NCBI RefSeq assembly: GCF_040822085.1
Contig: NZ_CP162006.1
Span: 4,092,001 to 4,156,000 of the forward strand
DNA length: 64,000 bases
DNA from: Rhodoferax sp. WC2427
GTDB taxonomy: Bacteria; Pseudomonadota; Gammaproteobacteria; Burkholderiales; Burkholderiaceae_C
Direction of reading: 5' to 3'
A program made the position numbers and the translations under genes. Of the stretch, positions 51,084 through 60,637 are shown piece after piece (position 1 is the stretch's first letter; each line of letters starts with the position of its first letter). The notes beneath the pieces are model-generated. The model ran no database searches, was not told the origin of the DNA, and saw only the letters and a program-made list of their open reading frames with translations.

Positions 51084-54000
51084 CTACCGTGCCAACACCG
51101 GTTGCAGCGCCACGCCCGTGGCCGTACCCAGCCGCACCACCGCCTCCGGTGCCGCCGCGGCCACAATCCGCCCGCCACCGTTGCCGCCGTCCGGCCCCAG
51201 GTCGATGACCCAGTCGGCCTCGGCGATCACGTCCAGGTCGTGCTCGATCACCACCACGCTGTGGCCGCCGTCGACCAAGCGGTGCAATACGCGGATGAGC
51301 TTTTCCACGTCGGCCATGTGCAGGCCCACGGTGGGTTCGTCCAGCACGTACAGGGTGTGCGGGGCTTTCTGGCCGCGCTTGGTGATGTCGTCGCGCACCT
51401 TGGCCAGCTCGGTCACCAGCTTGATCCGCTGGGCCTCGCCACCACTGAGCGTGGGCGACGGCTGGCCGATGGTCAGGTAGCCCAGGCCCACGTCTTTCAG
51501 CAGTTGCAGTGGGTAGGCGATGACCGGCATCACGGCAAAGAAATCGACGGCTTCGTCTACCTCCATTTGCAGCACGTCGCCAATGCTTTTGCCACGCCAG
51601 GTGACGGTCAGCGTCTCGGGGTTAAAGCGTGCGCCATGGCAGGTTTCGCACTTCACCTTCACGTCGGGCATGAAGCTCATGGCGATGGTGCGCAGGCCCT
51701 GGCCTTCGCAACTGGGGCAGCGGCCTTCGCCGGTGTTGAACGAAAAGCGTGCCGGGCCATAGCCGCGCGCGCGGGCTTCCAGCGTCTCGGCAAACAGCTT
51801 GCGGATGGTGTCCCAAAAGCCGATGTAGGTGGCGGGGCAACTGCGCGGGGTTTTGCCGATGGGGGTTTGGTCCACTTCCAGCACACGGTCGATGGCGGCG
51901 AAGCCCGCCACGTCGGCACAGCCCAGCCAGGGCGCGTGTTGGCCTGCGGCCCAGCTCTCACGACCCGCTTTGGTGGAACGCTGGACGACTGCGGTTTGCA
52001 CATTCGCCAGCAGCACGTCACGGGCCAGCGTGGACTTGCCGGAGCCACTGACCCCGGTGACGGCCACCAGCCGCTTCAAGGGCACATAGGCGTTGACGTT
52101 TTGCAGGTTGTGCATGGTGGCACCGGTGACGACCAGCCACTGCAAAGGCTCGGCCACGGCCACCGCTTCGGGCTCTGCAGCCGCTTTTTTCTTGGCAGCC
52201 GCCTTGCTCTTGGCCGTGGGGGCCACGTAGGGCAGATCGGCCACCGGCAGCGCCACCGCCGCCGCGTCAAACGCGTCCACGGTGCGCCGCGCCTGCAGCG
52301 GGTGCCGCATGGCGTGCAGCAGGTAACGGCCGGTGACGGACTCTGCCGCGTCCGAGATATCGGCCACGCTGCCCTGTGCCACCAGCCGCCCGCCGCGCTT
52401 GCCTGCGCTGGGGCCGATGTCGATGATGTGGTCGGCGCGGCGGATGGTGTCCTCGTCGTGCTCCACCACCACCAGGGTGTTGCCCTTGCTGCTGAGGGTG
52501 TGCAGGGCGTTGAGCAGGATGTGGTTGTCGCGGGCGTGCAGGCCGATGGTGGGCTCGTCGAGGATGTAACACACACCCTGCAGGTTGCTGCCCAGCTGCG
52601 CGGCCAGGCGGATGCGCTGGGCTTCGCCACCACTCAGGGTGGGCGCGCCCCGGTCCAGGGTCAGGTAGCCCAGGCCCACCTCTTCCAGAAACTCCAGGCG
52701 GCTCTGGATTTCGGGCACCAGGTCGCGGGCAATATCGCCCTCGCGCTGGCTCATTTGCCCGGCTACTTGCAGGGCCTGTACCCAGACGCGGATGTCGCTC
52801 ACGCTGAGGCGGGCCAGGTCGGTAATGCCCACCCCGGCAAAACGCACGGCGCGGGCGGTGGCGTTCAGGCGGGTGCCCTGGCAGGTGGGGCAGGCAACAT
52901 CGTGCAGGTCTTCCACCTCGGGCTCGGCAAAGGTTTGCTCACGTCCCCCGGTGTCGTCGGCGCGCACCGAGTCGTCAAACACGGCCCGCTGGTCGCGGGT
53001 GAGCTTCACGCCCGTGCCCACGCAGTCGGGGCACCAGCCGTGCTTGCTGTTGTAGCTGAACAGGCGCGGGTCCAGCTCGGCATAGCTGGTGCTGCACACC
53101 GGGCAGGCGCGCTTGGTGGAGAACACCATCACCCGACCGATGTGTGCAGTGGGCTCGCCCGCATCCATCGCGGCCTTGAGCCCGTCGATGTTGACCAGCA
53201 CATGCACCACGCCCTTGCCGTGCTCCAGCGCCGTCATCAGGCCTTCGCGCAGGCGGGCTTCGCTGCCGGGGTTCACGTCCAGGCTCAGTACTGGCAACTC
53301 GACAGTGTGCTCCTTGAAGCGGTCGATGCGCGGGAAGTTGGTGGTGGGCAAGAAGTCGCCGTCCACCCGCAGGTGGGTGTAGTTGCGCGGCCGGGCCCAG
53401 TCGGCCAGCTCGGTGTACACGCCCTTGCGGTTCAGCACCAGCGGGGCCATCAGGCCGATGTGCTGGCCGCGGAAGGTTTTGAGTAGCTGCGCGGCAATGC
53501 TGTCCGGGGTTTGCGGCTGTACCGCCGTGCCGTCGTGGATGCAGTGCTGGGTGCCCAGCTTCACATACAGCAGGCGCAGGAAGTGCCACACTTCGGTGGT
53601 GGTGCCCACGGTGGACTTGCGCCCGCCCCGGCTCAGGCGCTGCTCGATAGCCACTGTCGGCGGAATGCCGTAGACCGCATCCACCTCGGGCCGACCGGCG
53701 GGCTGCACGATGCTGCGGGCGTAGGCGTTGAGCGACTCCAGGTAGCGGCGCTGGCCCTCGTTGAACAAAATGTCGAATGCCAGCGTGGACTTGCCGGAGC
53801 CGCTCACGCCGGTCACCACATTGAACTGGCCGCGCGGAATGTCCACGCTGAGCGACTTGAGGTTGTGCTCCTTGGCGTTGACGATCTGGATCGCATTGGG
53901 CGGCACCAGCTTGGCCACCTTGTTGGCCCAGGCGGGCGACATTTCACAGGCCACTTGCAGGCCCAGGCCGAGGGTGGATTCGTACTCGCGCAGGGCCGCG

Positions 54001-56993
54001 CCGGTGTGCGATGTGGGGTGGTGGCGCACGTCCTCGGGCTTGCCTTCGGCCACCACCAGGCCACCGCCATAGCCGCCCTCGGGGCCCATGTCGATCAGCC
54101 AGTCGCTGGCGCGGATCACGTCGAGGTTGTGCTCGATCACCACCAGGGAATGGCCCGCATCCAGCAGCTTGCGCAGCGCCCGCATCAGCTTGGCGATGTC
54201 GTCAAAGTGCAGGCCGGTGGTGGGCTCGTCGAACAGAAACAGCGTGCCTTTTTTGGCCAGCGGCTGGCGGTTGCTGCTTTTGGCGGCCTCGGCCAAAAAG
54301 CCCGCCAGCTTCAACCGCTGGGCTTCGCCGCCCGACAGCGTAGGCACGGGCTGGCCTAGTTTCACGTATTCCAGGCCTACATCCACAATCGGCTGTAGCG
54401 CCCGTAGTACGTCACGGTCACCTTCAAAAATAATAGCAGCCTCGCTGACCGTCAGGTCCAGCACATCGGCCACGTTCAAGGCCACCAGCCGGGCATCTTG
54501 CACGGCACGGCGCTCAATGGTGATCTCCAGTACTTCGGGGCGGTAGCGTTTGCCGTCGCAGTCCGGGCAGCGCAGGTACACGTCGCTCAAAAACTGCATT
54601 TCCACGTGCTCAAAGCCCGAGCCGCCGCAGGTGGGGCAACGGCCATCGCCGCTGTTGAAGCTGAACTTGCTGGCGGTGTAGCCGCGCTGCCGTGACGCAG
54701 GCGCGTTGGCAAAGATTTCGCGGATGGCATCCCAGGCCCCCACGTAGCTGGCGGGGTTGGAGCGGGCGGTTTTGCCGATGGGCGACTGGTCCACAAACAC
54801 CACGTCGCTCAAAAAGTCGGCCCCCAGCAGGCGATCGTGCAGGCCGGGGGTATCGGTGGCTTTGCCAAAGTGGCGCAGCAAGGCCGGGGCCAGCACGTCC
54901 TGGATCAGCGTGGACTTGCCGGAGCCGCTGACCCCGGTGATGCACACCAGCCGCTGCAAGGGGAATTCGACCGACACGTTTTGCAGGTTGTGCTCGCGCG
55001 CGCCTTCCAGCACCAGGCGGGGCGTGCTGTCGGTCACCAGTTTCTTGAAACCCATGCCGATGGTCTTGCGGCCACCCAGGTAGGCACCGGTCAGCGTGTC
55101 GGCGCTGCGCAAATCATGCGTGCTGCCGTCGAACACGATCTGCCCACCGCGCTCGCCGGGGCCAGGGCCCATGTCGATCATGCGGTCGGCCGCCAACATC
55201 ACCGCCGGGTCGTGCTCCACCACCACCAGGGTGTTGCCCGCATCGCGCAGGCGCTGCATGGCCTCGATGATGCGGTGCATGTCGCGCGGGTGCAGGCCGA
55301 TGCTGGGCTCGTCCAGCACAAACAAGGTGTTGACCAGCGAGGTACCCAGCGCAGTGGTGAGGTTGATGCGCTGCACTTCGCCGCCGCTGAGGGTGCGGCT
55401 TTGCCGGTCCAGCGTCAGGTAGCCAATGCCCACGTCGCACAGGTATTTCAGGCGGGTGGTGATCTCGTCCAGTAGCAGCTTCAGCGCCTGCTCGTCGCCG
55501 CCGCCTTTGCCGCCGCGTTCTGCACGGCCGCCCAGAATGCGGTCGGCTTGCAGGTCGAAGAAGCGCCGCAGCCGGTCGATGGGCAAGAGCATCAGGTCGT
55601 GCAGGCACAGGCCGGGCAAGGCTTCCAGCTGGGCACGGCTCCACGACACGCCCTGCGGCAGGTGGCGCTTGGCCGGGTCCAGCACCGTATTCGCATCGTC
55701 CACGCTGCCCAGCCGCCACAGCAGGCTCTCGGTTTTAAGCCGCGCGCCCTCGCAGGCCGGGCAGGTGGTGTAGCTGCGGTACTTGGACAGCAGCACCCGG
55801 ATATGCATCTTGTAGGACTTGGTTTCCAGGTACTCGAAAAAGCGCTTCACCCCAAACCAGTGCTGGTTCCACTTGCCGTTCCAGTTCGGCGAACCGTGGA
55901 TCACCCAGTGCTGGTGCTCGGGCGTGAGCTTGTAGTACGGCGTGTCGCGCGGAATGCCGGCAGCCTCGGCGTGGCGCATCAGGTCGTCCTGGCACTCCTG
56001 CCAGGCGGGCGTCTGCATGGGCTTGATGGCCCCGGCGCGCAGGGTCAGCTTGTCGTTGGGGATGACCAGCCCGTAATCCACGCCGATCACGCGGCCAAAA
56101 CCCTTGCAGGTTTCGCAGGCCCCCACGGGCGAGTTGAAGGAAAACATCGACGGAATCGGGTCGGTGTAGCGCACATCGCTTTCGGCGCAATGCAGGCCGG
56201 TAGAGAACTTCCACAGCAGCGGCTCCACCGCTTCGTCCGCAGACAACACGTAGACGTTGACACGCCCGCCCCCGCGCTTAAGGGCAACTTCAATCGCTTC
56301 GAGTGCACGGGCTTTTTCGGTGCCCGCTATGCGAAACCGGTCGGCCACCACGTCCAACACCTTGCGGGTGGCAGGGGCCACTGTCGCTTTTTTGCTGGCT
56401 TTGGCGGGCGTGGCGGGTGCGTCAACCGCCACCTCGCGCTCGGCCTGCACCCGGGTGAAGCCGCTGGCCGACAGCCATTGCGCCACCTCTTCGGCACTGG
56501 TGTTGCCAGGCAGCTCGACAGGAAAAGTGAGGACGAGACGCGGGTCCTGCGCCGCTGCCGCGCGTTCGCACAGCTCGGCGTAGGTGCTCTCGGGCGTGTC
56601 GTGCCGCACGGGCAAGGCGGTTTTTCTGTCAAACAGCGACCCGGCGCGGGCATACAGCAGCTTCAGGTGGTCGTTCAGCTCAGTCATGGTGCCGACGGTG
56701 GAGCGGCTGGAGCGCACCGGATTGGTCTGGTCGATGGCAATCGCCGGGGGCACGCCCTCCACCTTGTCCACGGCGGGCTTGTCCATGCGGTCCAGGAACT
56801 GGCGCGCATAGGCCGAGAAGGTCTCCACGTAACGCCGCTGGCCTTCGGCAAACAAGGTGTCAAACACCAGGCTGGACTTGCCGGACCCGCTGGGGCCGGT
56901 CACCACCGTGAGCTCGCCGGTGCGGATATCCAGGTCCAAGTTCTTGAGGTTGTGCTGGCGCGCTCCGCGGATGCGGATGGTTCCCTGGGTCAT
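51084..56993 (-). CDS. uvrA: Double-length UvrA-type excinuclease subunit (four ATPase modules)
   Basis: 1969 residues, about twice the usual UvrA (about 940). Four Walker A motifs lie near residues 32 (TGPSGSGKSSL), 689, 1064 and 1649 (each GVSGSGKST). Four signatures (LSGGEVQR, then three LSGGEAQR) lie near 536, 884, 1454 and 1849. Zinc-finger cysteine pairs occur in each half (CPTCGGSGFEHVEM, YLRCPDCDGKRY; CPSCEGQGLRTIAM, VKCETCHGARF). So it is two complete UvrA units fused head to tail, with Lys/Ala-rich linkers near 200 and 1600. It should act as a built-in UvrA dimer that recognises DNA lesions and loads UvrB. ATG 56993 begins MTQGTIRIRGARQHNLKNLD. A separate normal uvrA may exist elsewhere. 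Confidence 0.93.
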   Translation of the reverse strand: MTQGTIRIRGARQHNLKNLDLDIRTGELTVVTGPSGSGKSSLVFDTLFAEGQRRYVETFSAYARQFLDRMDKPAVDKVEGVPPAIAIDQTNPVRSSRSTVGTMTELNDHLKLLYARAGSLFDRKTALPVRHDTPESTYAELCERAAAAQDPRLVLTFPVELPGNTSAEEVAQWLSASGFTRVQAEREVAVDAPATPAKASKKATVAPATRKVLDVVADRFRIAGTEKARALEAIEVALKRGGGRVNVYVLSADEAVEPLLWKFSTGLHCAESDVRYTDPIPSMFSFNSPVGACETCKGFGRVIGVDYGLVIPNDKLTLRAGAIKPMQTPAWQECQDDLMRHAEAAGIPRDTPYYKLTPEHQHWVIHGSPNWNGKWNQHWFGVKRFFEYLETKSYKMHIRVLLSKYRSYTTCPACEGARLKTESLLWRLGSVDDANTVLDPAKRHLPQGVSWSRAQLEALPGLCLHDLMLLPIDRLRRFFDLQADRILGGRAERGGKGGGDEQALKLLLDEITTRLKYLCDVGIGYLTLDRQSRTLSGGEVQRINLTTALGTSLVNTLFVLDEPSIGLHPRDMHRIIEAMQRLRDAGNTLVVVEHDPAVMLAADRMIDMGPGPGERGGQIVFDGSTHDLRSADTLTGAYLGGRKTIGMGFKKLVTDSTPRLVLEGAREHNLQNVSVEFPLQRLVCITGVSGSGKSTLIQDVLAPALLRHFGKATDTPGLHDRLLGADFLSDVVFVDQSPIGKTARSNPASYVGAWDAIREIFANAPASRQRGYTASKFSFNSGDGRCPTCGGSGFEHVEMQFLSDVYLRCPDCDGKRYRPEVLEITIERRAVQDARLVALNVADVLDLTVSEAAIIFEGDRDVLRALQPIVDVGLEYVKLGQPVPTLSGGEAQRLKLAGFLAEAAKSSNRQPLAKKGTLFLFDEPTTGLHFDDIAKLMRALRKLLDAGHSLVVIEHNLDVIRASDWLIDMGPEGGYGGGLVVAEGKPEDVRHHPTSHTGAALREYESTLGLGLQVACEMSPAWANKVAKLVPPNAIQIVNAKEHNLKSLSVDIPRGQFNVVTGVSGSGKSTLAFDILFNEGQRRYLESLNAYARSIVQPAGRPEVDAVYGIPPTVAIEQRLSRGGRKSTVGTTTEVWHFLRLLYVKLGTQHCIHDGTAVQPQTPDSIAAQLLKTFRGQHIGLMAPLVLNRKGVYTELADWARPRNYTHLRVDGDFLPTTNFPRIDRFKEHTVELPVLSLDVNPGSEARLREGLMTALEHGKGVVHVLVNIDGLKAAMDAGEPTAHIGRVMVFSTKRACPVCSTSYAELDPRLFSYNSKHGWCPDCVGTGVKLTRDQRAVFDDSVRADDTGGREQTFAEPEVEDLHDVACPTCQGTRLNATARAVRFAGVGITDLARLSVSDIRVWVQALQVAGQMSQREGDIARDLVPEIQSRLEFLEEVGLGYLTLDRGAPTLSGGEAQRIRLAAQLGSNLQGVCYILDEPTIGLHARDNHILLNALHTLSSKGNTLVVVEHDEDTIRRADHIIDIGPSAGKRGGRLVAQGSVADISDAAESVTGRYLLHAMRHPLQARRTVDAFDAAAVALPVADLPYVAPTAKSKAAAKKKAAAEPEAVAVAEPLQWLVVTGATMHNLQNVNAYVPLKRLVAVTGVSGSGKSTLARDVLLANVQTAVVQRSTKAGRESWAAGQHAPWLGCADVAGFAAIDRVLEVDQTPIGKTPRSCPATYIGFWDTIRKLFAETLEARARGYGPARFSFNTGEGRCPSCEGQGLRTIAMSFMPDVKVKCETCHGARFNPETLTVTWRGKSIGDVLQMEVDEAVDFFAVMPVIAYPLQLLKDVGLGYLTIGQPSPTLSGGEAQRIKLVTELAKVRDDITKRGQKAPHTLYVLDEPTVGLHMADVEKLIRVLHRLVDGGHSVVVIEHDLDVIAEADWVIDLGPDGGNGGGRIVAAAAPEAVVRLGTATGVALQPVLAR
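54396..54445. repeat. Possible eroded dispersed repeat inside uvrA
   Basis: On the minus strand GCTATTATTTTTGAAGGTGA begins like the repeat and GGGCGCTACAGCC ends like it, at the expected distance. The protein segment (AAIIFEGDRDVLRALQP) is however of normal UvrA type, so chance resemblance is possible. Confidence 0.35.
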
Positions 56994-57198
56994 AAGTGCG
57001 GTGCTCTGGGGGTAAGGCGGCCCATTGTAGGGAGGGCATACCAGCGCCCACTGCCTGGGGTTATTAGGCGCATCCCTCACAAAGTGTGCACAGACTGCCT
57101 ACAAAACAGCATTCGCCGTGAACTACAACACATTGCATTTTTCAAAAAAAAAGATAATTCATTGCATACAAAGTTATCTACACGGAAAAGAGAAAACC

Positions 57199-58143
57199 AT
57201 GAACACACTTACCCTAAAAAAGCTCAGCCTGGTAGCAGCCTGCGTGGGTGCGGGCCTGGCGTTTTCCAGCGCAGCCCACGCCCTGCCGACGTTGGATCCC
57301 CTGAATATCGGTGGCACTCCCAGCGGCAGCGGCGCCGGCCTGGCGGGCACCTGGTACAAGGTCGACAACACCGCCCATTTCAGTAACTACAGCTACACCG
57401 AAACCGACCCGACCTCCAGCCGCTATGGCCAAACCGATGCCATCAAGAATTTCAGCTGGGGTTCCGGTATCTGGGCCGCCACCGACATTGCCGACATGGC
57501 CGCAGGCAACAACCCCTATGTCACCTCAACCGCCAGCACCCTGGGCGCCGTCAGCTATTCAAACAACATCTATAACAACACCGTCAGCAGCGGGGGTTAT
57601 GGCAATCCCTGGGCCCCTGACTACAACCGCACGCTAACTCCCATCGTCGGCGGTGCCAATAGCTGCAGCGTCAGCACCGAAACCACGACCGCCTGCGCAG
57701 GTGAGCAAAACTACGCAGCCATCTTCACCGGCTACATCTACGTGGCCACAGCCGGTGTGTACGACTTTGGCGTGTTTGCCGACGATGGTTTTCTGTTCAA
57801 CCTGCTGGGCGCCAATAGCACCAGCCTGGCGATGGCCCACAACTCGGTCGTAGGCAGTCCGGGCCGCGACATGTATTCGCTGGCCAACGAAAACGGCAGC
57901 ACCGGCGTCAACCTGGGCATGGGCTACTACGGCATCGACCTGAGCTACTTCAACCGCGAAGAAGCGGGTGTGATCGACCTGGGATGGCGCGGCCCGGGTG
58001 CCACCGCCTGGTCGGTGATCGACAACAACGTGCTCTACAACAACGTGCCAGAACCTAGCAGTATCGCTTTGATCGGCATGGGCCTGTTGGGTTTGTGGGG
58101 CTCACGCAAAAGCCGTCGCTCCGCCCACCGCGCCGCCGTTTAA
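57199..58143 (+). CDS. PEP-CTERM sorting domain protein with PA14-like domain
   Basis: 314 residues. Signal peptide about 1-29 (LVAACVGAGLAFSSAAHALP). A segment near 175-255 (GYIYVATAGVYDFGVFADDG, FLFNLLG, YYGIDLSYFNREEAGVIDLG) has the pattern of PA14/GLEYA-like carbohydrate-binding domains. The C-terminus is a PEP-CTERM signal: VPEPSSIALIGMGLLGLWG then RKSRR. Exported, then probably cleaved by an exosortase. The 200 bases upstream are AT-rich and divergent from uvrA. A strong terminator follows, and the pga exopolysaccharide genes come next. Confidence 0.87.
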   Translation: MNTLTLKKLSLVAACVGAGLAFSSAAHALPTLDPLNIGGTPSGSGAGLAGTWYKVDNTAHFSNYSYTETDPTSSRYGQTDAIKNFSWGSGIWAATDIADMAAGNNPYVTSTASTLGAVSYSNNIYNNTVSSGGYGNPWAPDYNRTLTPIVGGANSCSVSTETTTACAGEQNYAAIFTGYIYVATAGVYDFGVFADDGFLFNLLGANSTSLAMAHNSVVGSPGRDMYSLANENGSTGVNLGMGYYGIDLSYFNREEAGVIDLGWRGPGATAWSVIDNNVLYNNVPEPSSIALIGMGLLGLWGSRKSRRSAHRAAV

Positions 58144-58155
58144 CGCCCCCTACTG

Positions 58156-58193
58156 TGCGCCCGTTCGCTCTGCGCGACGGGCGCATTTTTTTT
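58156..58193 (+). terminator. Rho-independent terminator after the PEP-CTERM gene
   Basis: TGCGCCCGT (58156-58164) pairs with ACGGGCGCA (58177-58185), followed by eight T residues. Separates the PEP-CTERM gene from pgaA. Confidence 0.92.
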
Positions 58194-58306
58194 CACGCAT
58201 CTAATATCTTTTGTAACGTTAGAAGCACAAAAACACAAAGCCGCAACGAAACCCGGCACACTTTCCAAGCTATCTTGGTGTGCATCAGCAGTCTGAATTG
58301 AATCCT

Positions 58307-60595
58307 ATGGGAATAAAAACTCCAAAAACGACGCTATTTTTAGCTTTGGTGATTACGTCGCTCACCGGTGGTGCGCAGACCATCTCCGAGCCTCCCAACG
58401 CCTACCAACAGGCGATCTCCAATGCCCGTGCCGGCCGCTTCGATGCCGCCTTGCCCATGCTGGAGCGGCTGGTGCAGCAGCATCCCTACAGTCCCGCCTA
58501 CCGTTACGACTGGATAGCCGTGTTGAGCTGGTCCAACCGGCACGCCGAGGCACTGGCCGCCAGCCAGGCCGTCGGCTTCACCACCCAGGTGCCAGATTAC
58601 GTGGTGTCGGCCATCGGCAAATCGGCCCTCAACGCGGGGCATCCACAGCGGGCAGAGGCCGCCTACCGTAGCCTGTTGGCGCGCCACCCCCGCGATGCCG
58701 ATGCAGCCCAGGGCCTGGTCATGTCTCTGCAAGCCCAACAGTTCCCGGTAGCCCCCGTGGCCCTGGCACCGTCTGCACCAACGGCACCTGCGGCACCACC
58801 GACCCTACCCAGCCGCGACTGGTCTGCCGAGCAGGCGCAGAACGGCGCGCATATCCGGGCGGCCATGGCCGTGCTGGACACCGACTTCACACTGGCCCGC
58901 TATGCGCCGATGGACGCAGCATTGGCCGACAACAGCGCCTTGACCCGCGAGGCCATCACGGCCCACCAAATGGGGATTGCACGCCGACTGCGCCTGGACC
59001 ACATCGTCGGCCTACAGGCGCGTGGCACATCCGCCCAGGCGTGGAACGAATTCCAGGCCCTGGATGCCGAGGGCGATCCCCTGCCCGCCTATGCACTGAC
59101 CGCCGCTGCCGATGCCTTGATGGCCCTGCGCCAGCCTGAGCAAGCCCGGGCCTTGTACCAGCGTGCACTAGCAGCCGATCCCGGCAATAGTGGTACCCAA
59201 ACCGGCCTGATGTATGCCGAGCTGGAAGCCGAGAACTTTCCCGGTATGGAGCAGATCGTGCAGCAACGCCTGGAAGCGACCCAGCGTAGCGTCGCCGCGC
59301 GCCGGACCGAGGTGTCGGCCCTGCGCTTTGCCGATCGGATCCCACCCGCAGCCGCCGCTCTGGCGCAGCTCCACGCTGAATTCCCTGACGACGTGGGCCT
59401 GTGGCTGGACCAGGCCGATCTGCTCTCGCAACGCGGCCTGCCCCGTGCTGCTGCCGAACGCTACCGCGCAGTCCTCGCGGCTGACCCTGCCAACACCAAG
59501 GCCCGCATAGGTTTGACCGATGCCGTATGGGCGCAGGGCGATATCGCTGAAGCCGCGCAGATGGTGGCGGCTTTGCAAGCCGAAGCCCCAGAACACCCTG
59601 CTGTACAGCGCCTTCTGCGCGCATGGGAGCGCCGACAACGCCCCTTTTTGACCAGCAGCGCGACCTGGGGTTTTGGCAGTGGCCAGGTGACCGGCAATGA
59701 CGACATGTCATGGTCAACCTCCTTGTACAGCGGCCAAAACGATCAAGGGCTGCGCATCTTCGCCACGCACCATTTGGCCCGCGCCCAATGGTGGTGGGAC
59801 AGTGCGCATCTCTACCAGGGCTCTGCCAGCCATGAACGCGGCGGTGTGGGTTTGGAATGGACCCGGCGCGACCTGCAAGCCACCGTCGAAGCGGGCACCG
59901 ATCTGCGCAACGGTCGCGATGCCGTGGGTGCCGTGGGTGTGAACTGGCAGGTCAATGACCACCTGTCCCTGCGAGGCCGTTACGAAAGCCAGACCAACGA
60001 CTTCCCACTCAAAGGCCGGGTGCCGGATGTGGAGTCCAACCTCGGAGCCCCCACCTACCTGCACGCCGACAAAAAAACCGTCGGCGTGGCCTACCGTTGG
60101 AACGAATCGCGCCGCGTGGCCGCCGATATCTCCAGCTACCGTTTCAACGACGGCAACCAGCGCAGCGCCCTGGCCGCCAGCTGGTCCGAGCGCTTGTACA
60201 GCGGCTATGGCCGTACGCTGGACCTGCAGACCGCCGCCTACACCAGCGCCAACAGCCTGCGGGATGCGGTGTACTTCAACCCCCGGCGCGACTTTGCTGT
60301 CTCCGAAACCCTGGCGGCCGATTGGCTGACCTGGCGGCACTACGAGCGCAGCTTCAACCAACGCATAGCGGTATCCGTGGGCCTGTACCGACAGCAAAGC
60401 GGTGACGGTAGCAGCAGCGCCAGCTACGGGAAAACCTACGGCTGGAACCCGTTTTATGGCGTGCACTACGAACACGAATGGCAGTTCGGCCCTGACCGAT
60501 CGTTGCGCTACGGTATCGGGGCTCGGCGCTTCCCTTACGACGGCAAGTTTGAAACCAGCCGCTACATCGACGCGACCCTGAACTGGAGATTTTGA
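58307..60595 (+). CDS. pgaA: PgaA-like outer-membrane exopolysaccharide export porin
   Basis: 762 residues. Signal peptide (about 1-24, TLFLALVITSLTGGAQT). The first 450 residues are TPR-like helical repeats (NAYQQAISNARAGRFDAALP, AEAAYRSLLARHPRDADAAQ, ARALYQRALAADPGNSGTQT). The last 300 form an aromatic-rich beta-barrel ending in a terminal Phe (YIDATLNWRF). This is the PgaA architecture for export of poly-N-acetylglucosamine. ATG 58307 is chosen because the signal peptide starts there. First gene of the pgaA-C-D set. Confidence 0.9.
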   Translation: MGIKTPKTTLFLALVITSLTGGAQTISEPPNAYQQAISNARAGRFDAALPMLERLVQQHPYSPAYRYDWIAVLSWSNRHAEALAASQAVGFTTQVPDYVVSAIGKSALNAGHPQRAEAAYRSLLARHPRDADAAQGLVMSLQAQQFPVAPVALAPSAPTAPAAPPTLPSRDWSAEQAQNGAHIRAAMAVLDTDFTLARYAPMDAALADNSALTREAITAHQMGIARRLRLDHIVGLQARGTSAQAWNEFQALDAEGDPLPAYALTAAADALMALRQPEQARALYQRALAADPGNSGTQTGLMYAELEAENFPGMEQIVQQRLEATQRSVAARRTEVSALRFADRIPPAAAALAQLHAEFPDDVGLWLDQADLLSQRGLPRAAAERYRAVLAADPANTKARIGLTDAVWAQGDIAEAAQMVAALQAEAPEHPAVQRLLRAWERRQRPFLTSSATWGFGSGQVTGNDDMSWSTSLYSGQNDQGLRIFATHHLARAQWWWDSAHLYQGSASHERGGVGLEWTRRDLQATVEAGTDLRNGRDAVGAVGVNWQVNDHLSLRGRYESQTNDFPLKGRVPDVESNLGAPTYLHADKKTVGVAYRWNESRRVAADISSYRFNDGNQRSALAASWSERLYSGYGRTLDLQTAAYTSANSLRDAVYFNPRRDFAVSETLAADWLTWRHYERSFNQRIAVSVGLYRQQSGDGSSSASYGKTYGWNPFYGVHYEHEWQFGPDRSLRYGIGARRFPYDGKFETSRYIDATLNWRF

Positions 60596-60597
60596 CC

Positions 60598-60636
60598 ATG
60601 ACCCCCTGCCTACCGGCGCAATTTCAGGAGATCTGA
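60598..60636 (+). other. 12-codon open frame between pgaA and pgaC
   Basis: ATG at 60598 encodes MTPCLPAQFQEI and stops at 60636, just before the TTG start of pgaC. No ribosome site of its own. It may be meaningless, a leader peptide, or a scar of the missing pgaB. It is noted because pgaB is expected at this point. Confidence 0.2.
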
Positions 60637-60637
60637 G

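Noticed and set aside
51102-53486. 794-codon open frame antisense to uvrA
   Set aside because: Composition typical of antisense reading of a conserved GC-rich gene; no domain recognised.
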